This document shows positions 61,615-64,000 of a stretch of 64,000 nt of DNA, one piece after another. The translations under genes and the position numbers were made by a program. Location: assembly GCF_039542305.1 (NCBI RefSeq), contig NZ_BAABHW010000004.1:1-64000 (forward strand). The letters run 5' to 3'. A model generated the notes under the pieces. The model worked only from the letters and a program-made list of their open reading frames with translations, did no database searches and was not told where the DNA came from. This stretch comes from Roseibacterium beibuensis. Lineage in GTDB: Bacteria > Pseudomonadota > Alphaproteobacteria > Rhodobacterales > Rhodobacteraceae. Positions within the stretch are counted from its first letter, which is position 1. Every line of letters starts with the position of its first letter.

Positions 61615-62466
61615 ATGAGGTCCGACACGCTGCGCGCGCTGCCCCTGATGCTATTGGCCATGGCGCTGATCCCGGCAGGGGACACGGCGGGCAAGCTTTT
61701 GACCGGGGGCGAGGGCGTGGCGCCGCTTTGGGTGGCGTTCAGTCGATTCGCGCTGGGTGCGGTGATCCTGGCGCCCTTCGTGCTGCACATCACGCCGCCG
61801 CGCATCTTCCTCGACTGGCGCATCTGGCTGCGCGCGCTGTTCATCGCGGGCGGCATCGTGTCGATCCTGACGGCGCTGAAGACCGAGCCGATCGCCAATG
61901 TCTTCGGCGCGTTCTTCGTCGGGCCCATCCTGTCATGGCTCCTGTCCGTGTGGCTCCTGCGCGAAGGCTTTTCCTGGCCGCGGCTGGGGCTGGTCTGCCT
62001 GGGGTTCCTCGGGGTCATCCTGGTGGTGAAACCGGGCTTCGGCATGACGCCGGGGCTGGGTTTTGCGGTGCTGGCGGGAATTTTCTATGGCGCGTTCCTG
62101 ACCGCCTCGCGTTGGCTGGCGGGGGTGGCGCGGCCCCGCGCGCTGCTGATGAGCCAGCTGGTGATCGGGGCGCTGGTGCTGGCGCCGCTTGGCCTGCCGC
62201 AAACGCCTGAGATCACGGCGCGGGTGGGCTGGCTGACGCTGGCCTCGGCGCTGGGGTCGATGCTGGGCAACCTGTGCCTGATCCTTGCGTTGCGCATGGC
62301 GCCGGCCTCGCGGCTTGCGCCCTTCGTCTACACGCAGTTGATCGCCGCAACCTCGCTGGGGTGGCTGGTCTTCGGGGTCTGGCCCGACGCGCTGGCCTTT
62401 GCCGGGTTGGTGATCCTGCTGGTCTCGGGGCTGGCCTCGCTGGGATTGCGCGAGCGCGCGGACTGA
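61615..62466 (+). CDS. EamA/DMT-family transporter
   Basis: The 283-residue protein starts at ATG 61615, behind AGAGG. Ten membrane helices in two EamA repeats are visible: LPLMLLAMALIPAGDTAGKLL, APLWVAFSRFALGAVILAPFVL, ANVFGAFFVGPILSWLLSVWLLREGFSWPRLGLVCLGFLGVILVV, then LGFAVLAGIFYGAFLTASRWL and the second repeat ending LVILLVSGLASLGLRER. The drug/metabolite transporter superfamily exports or imports amino acids and other metabolites. The substrate cannot be told. Confidence 0.9.
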   Translation: MRSDTLRALPLMLLAMALIPAGDTAGKLLTGGEGVAPLWVAFSRFALGAVILAPFVLHITPPRIFLDWRIWLRALFIAGGIVSILTALKTEPIANVFGAFFVGPILSWLLSVWLLREGFSWPRLGLVCLGFLGVILVVKPGFGMTPGLGFAVLAGIFYGAFLTASRWLAGVARPRALLMSQLVIGALVLAPLGLPQTPEITARVGWLTLASALGSMLGNLCLILALRMAPASRLAPFVYTQLIAATSLGWLVFGVWPDALAFAGLVILLVSGLASLGLRERAD

Positions 62467-62470
62467 GGGC

Positions 62471-63070
62471 CTACCAGTCGCCGCGCGCGCGGATCTCGGT
62501 CGAAGAGATATCGACCATCGGCAGGTTCAGGAAACACCAGGCTGGAGTCTTTGCCCGGCCCAGAAGAGGCGCCGCGCTGGCGGGCAGGCGTGCCCAATCG
62601 TAGACCTGCGCGGCCTTGGCGGTGCGCGCCGAGATGCGCTGACCAGGGCGGGCGAGGACGCCCACGGGCGTGGTCTCCATGATCCAGCGCCAGTGTTGCC
62701 AGCGGTCGAACTGCGCAAGGTTGTCGGCCCCCATCAGCCAGACGAAGCGCACGCCGGGATAAAGCGCGCCGAGGCGTTCCAGCGTCTCGGCGGTGTAGCG
62801 GGTGCCCAGATGCGCCTCGATCCCCGTCACCTCGATGCGCGGGTGCCGCACGAGCGCGCGCGCGGCGGCAAGGCGACGATCCAGCGGCGCGGGGCCGGAG
62901 ACTTTCAGCGGGTTGCCGGGGCTGACCAGCCACCAGACGCGGTCGAGGCCGAAACGCTTGAGCGCCTCGCGGCTGACATGGGCATGGCCCGCGTGGGGCG
63001 GATCGAACGACCCCCCGAACAACCCGATCACCTGGCCGGGCGCGGCATATGGCATGACATGTCGCAACAT
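62471..63070 (-). CDS. nadD: Nicotinate-nucleotide adenylyltransferase
   Basis: The 199-residue enzyme starts at ATG 63070; a second ATG 15 bp inside is possible. The nucleotidyltransferase signature GLFGGSFDPPHAGHAHVSREAL (about 16-37) and the C-terminal VDISSTEIR match NadD, with the family block RFVWLMGADNLAQFDRWQHW. It converts nicotinate mononucleotide to deamido-NAD in NAD synthesis. It is convergent with the DMT transporter gene. Confidence 0.94.
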   Translation of the reverse strand: MLRHVMPYAAPGQVIGLFGGSFDPPHAGHAHVSREALKRFGLDRVWWLVSPGNPLKVSGPAPLDRRLAAARALVRHPRIEVTGIEAHLGTRYTAETLERLGALYPGVRFVWLMGADNLAQFDRWQHWRWIMETTPVGVLARPGQRISARTAKAAQVYDWARLPASAAPLLGRAKTPAWCFLNLPMVDISSTEIRARGDW

Positions 63071-63183
63071 CGCCCGCCCCTTACTGGGTTTGCTCGGCTT
63101 GGGGAAGGTTATGCACACGTTGACTTGCCCGGGCGGGCCGTCATGATCCGCGTATCTTTCCGGTCTTTTCCTTGGAGATTTCC

Positions 63184-63714
63184 ATGATCCGCCGTTCCCT
63201 TTCCGCCCTTGCCCTGTCGCTGTGCCTTGCCCTTCCGGTGCAGGCCGACCCGCGCGCCGATGCCGAGGCCATCGTTGGCCTGACCATGACCGAAGACCTG
63301 TTCGGCGCGGTGATGACGGCGCAAGGCCCGATCATCGCCTCGGCCATTCAGAACGATCTGCGGGCGCAGGGAATCAACCTGGCCGATCCGCAGCGCTTCA
63401 CCGCGATCCTGACCGAGGTGATGCTGTCGGAGTTCACCCGACGCATGCAGGAAGAGACCGTGCCGGTCTACCTGAACGCCTTCACGGCCGAGGAACTGGC
63501 GGGGATCCTCGCCTTTTACCGGTCGGCACCGGGACAGGCGCTGCTGGCTCAGACCCCGATGCTGACCCAGCAGGGGGCAAATATCGGCAGCCGGGTGGGG
63601 ATGGAACTGGGCCCGATGCTGGGCCCGCGCATGGCGGCCCGGCTGGAGGCCGAGGGCATCCAGTTGACGACCGACCCGGCGATGAACCAGCGCCTGATCG
63701 ACGCTTTGCGCTGA
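63184..63714 (+). CDS. DUF2059 domain-containing exported protein
   Basis: The 176-residue protein starts at ATG 63184 behind TTGGAGA. A signal peptide (MIRRSLSALALSLCLALPVQA) leads a helical DUF2059 domain: FTRRMQEETVPVYLNAFTAEELAGILAFYRSAPGQALLAQTPMLTQQG. The motif FTxxEL..I..FY.SP.G is characteristic. It is periplasmic and of unknown function. A good terminator follows. Confidence 0.9.
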   Translation: MIRRSLSALALSLCLALPVQADPRADAEAIVGLTMTEDLFGAVMTAQGPIIASAIQNDLRAQGINLADPQRFTAILTEVMLSEFTRRMQEETVPVYLNAFTAEELAGILAFYRSAPGQALLAQTPMLTQQGANIGSRVGMELGPMLGPRMAARLEAEGIQLTTDPAMNQRLIDALR

Positions 63715-63723
63715 GGGGCGGCG

Positions 63724-63759
63724 CCGGGGCCACGCGTGGCGCGGCCCCGGGCCTTTTCT
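63724..63759 (+). terminator. Intrinsic terminator of the DUF2059 gene
   Basis: CCGGGGCC / GGCCCCGG, an 8-bp perfect stem with 11-nt loop, is followed by GCCTTTTCT, 10 bp after the stop. Confidence 0.8.
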
Positions 63760-63772
63760 GAACGGATGTGCC

Positions 63773-64000
63773 TTACGGGCCGGGACGGGCGCGCTTGTCG
63801 CCCGGGCCAGCCCGGTCAGGCGGGGTGTCCGCGCCCGTCACATCCATCACGAGTTGCACGGTATCGCCGACAGGCACGTCAAGGAGCCTGCCGTAATCCA
63901 CCTCCCGCGCGCCGCGCAGGGCGACGTCATCGGCTGAGGCGGTGGCGAGCCGGTGCACGTCGAAGAGATGGGTCGCGACACCGCGCATCACGCGCGGCAC
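63773..64000 (-). CDS. Partial gene of unknown function at the right edge
   Basis: The frame is open from the window edge to a stop at 63,773 (75 codons visible, the N-terminus cut off). The part seen is beta-like (FDVHRLATASADDVALRGAREVDYGRLLDVPVGDTVQLVMDVTG) with a polar, Pro- and Arg-rich tail. No family is recognised. Confidence 0.4.
   Translation of the reverse strand: MPRVMRGVATHLFDVHRLATASADDVALRGAREVDYGRLLDVPVGDTVQLVMDVTGADTPPDRAGPGDKRARPGP

Overview
The window reads as a chromosomal segment of a high-GC alphaproteobacterium, most likely a marine or halotolerant Rhodobacteraceae (Roseobacter group). The reasons are the codon and GC style, an NDUFS4-type complex I accessory gene, class I lysyl-tRNA synthetase, class I PHA synthase, an FnrL/FNR-type box, a sarcosine/dimethylglycine methyltransferase and the general gene content. 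It opens with the end of an outer-membrane beta-barrel gene, a 5'-truncated IS1182-like transposase, a small zinc-ribbon gene and an AAA+ ATPase (1-3.3 kb).

From 3,986 to 17,479 lies a complete integrated element of about 13.5 kb. Its ends are 9-bp copies of TTAGAAGTC, which fall in the anticodon loop of a host tRNA-Arg(UCU). The host gene has been cut in two: the 3' half is at 3,948-3,985 plus the core, and the 5' half is at 17,471-17,509. Joined at the core they give exactly 77 nt that fold as a perfect tRNA. The element does not rebuild the gene. Instead it carries its own intact tRNA-Arg(UCU) at 17,297-17,373, about 100 bp downstream of the orphaned host 5' half and on the same strand, so the host tRNA promoter could drive it. 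The backbone is tyrosine integrase, AlpA-like regulator, primase-helicase, an iteron array that looks like a replication origin, a DUF3489 protein, a serine resolvase and a terminase-small-subunit-like protein. This resembles P4 or PICI-type phage satellites. The cargo is an AT-rich Mrr-like nuclease gene, three unknown genes, a PadR-type regulator with a small partner, and a three-gene operon (membrane protein, ImmA/IrrE metalloprotease, beta-family protein) that is a plausible undescribed defence or control module.

From 17.7 to 31.3 kb the window holds a methyltransferase for glycine betaine synthesis, a GNAT enzyme, an RND efflux pump with its adaptor, and a full dipeptide/oligopeptide-type ABC transporter (binding protein, two permeases, fused double ATPase). 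These are followed by an IS481-type relic and the NDUFS4-like gene. uvrB (31.7-33.9 kb) is followed by an AT-rich solo TIR-domain gene and a repeat-rich intergenic region (34.7-35.3 kb).

From 36 to 43 kb there are a periplasmic rhodanese, tRNA-Ala(CGC) and a six-gene iron operon (imelysin, Bfd, bacterioferritin, di-heme oxidoreductase, second imelysin, DUF1513 protein). From 43 to 49 kb are small housekeeping and unknown genes, including two Flp-pilin-like proteins and trmL. From 49 to 64 kb are a large beta-helix protein, lysK, a TerB-like protein, a SulP transporter, phaC with an FNR-type box, a cobalamin riboswitch controlling a cysteine-rich protein, a D-Ala-D-Ala carboxypeptidase, a DMT transporter, nadD and a DUF2059 protein. 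Two copies of a striking multi-palindrome repeat occur near 51.8 and 52.6 kb. No rRNA and no CRISPR array were seen.
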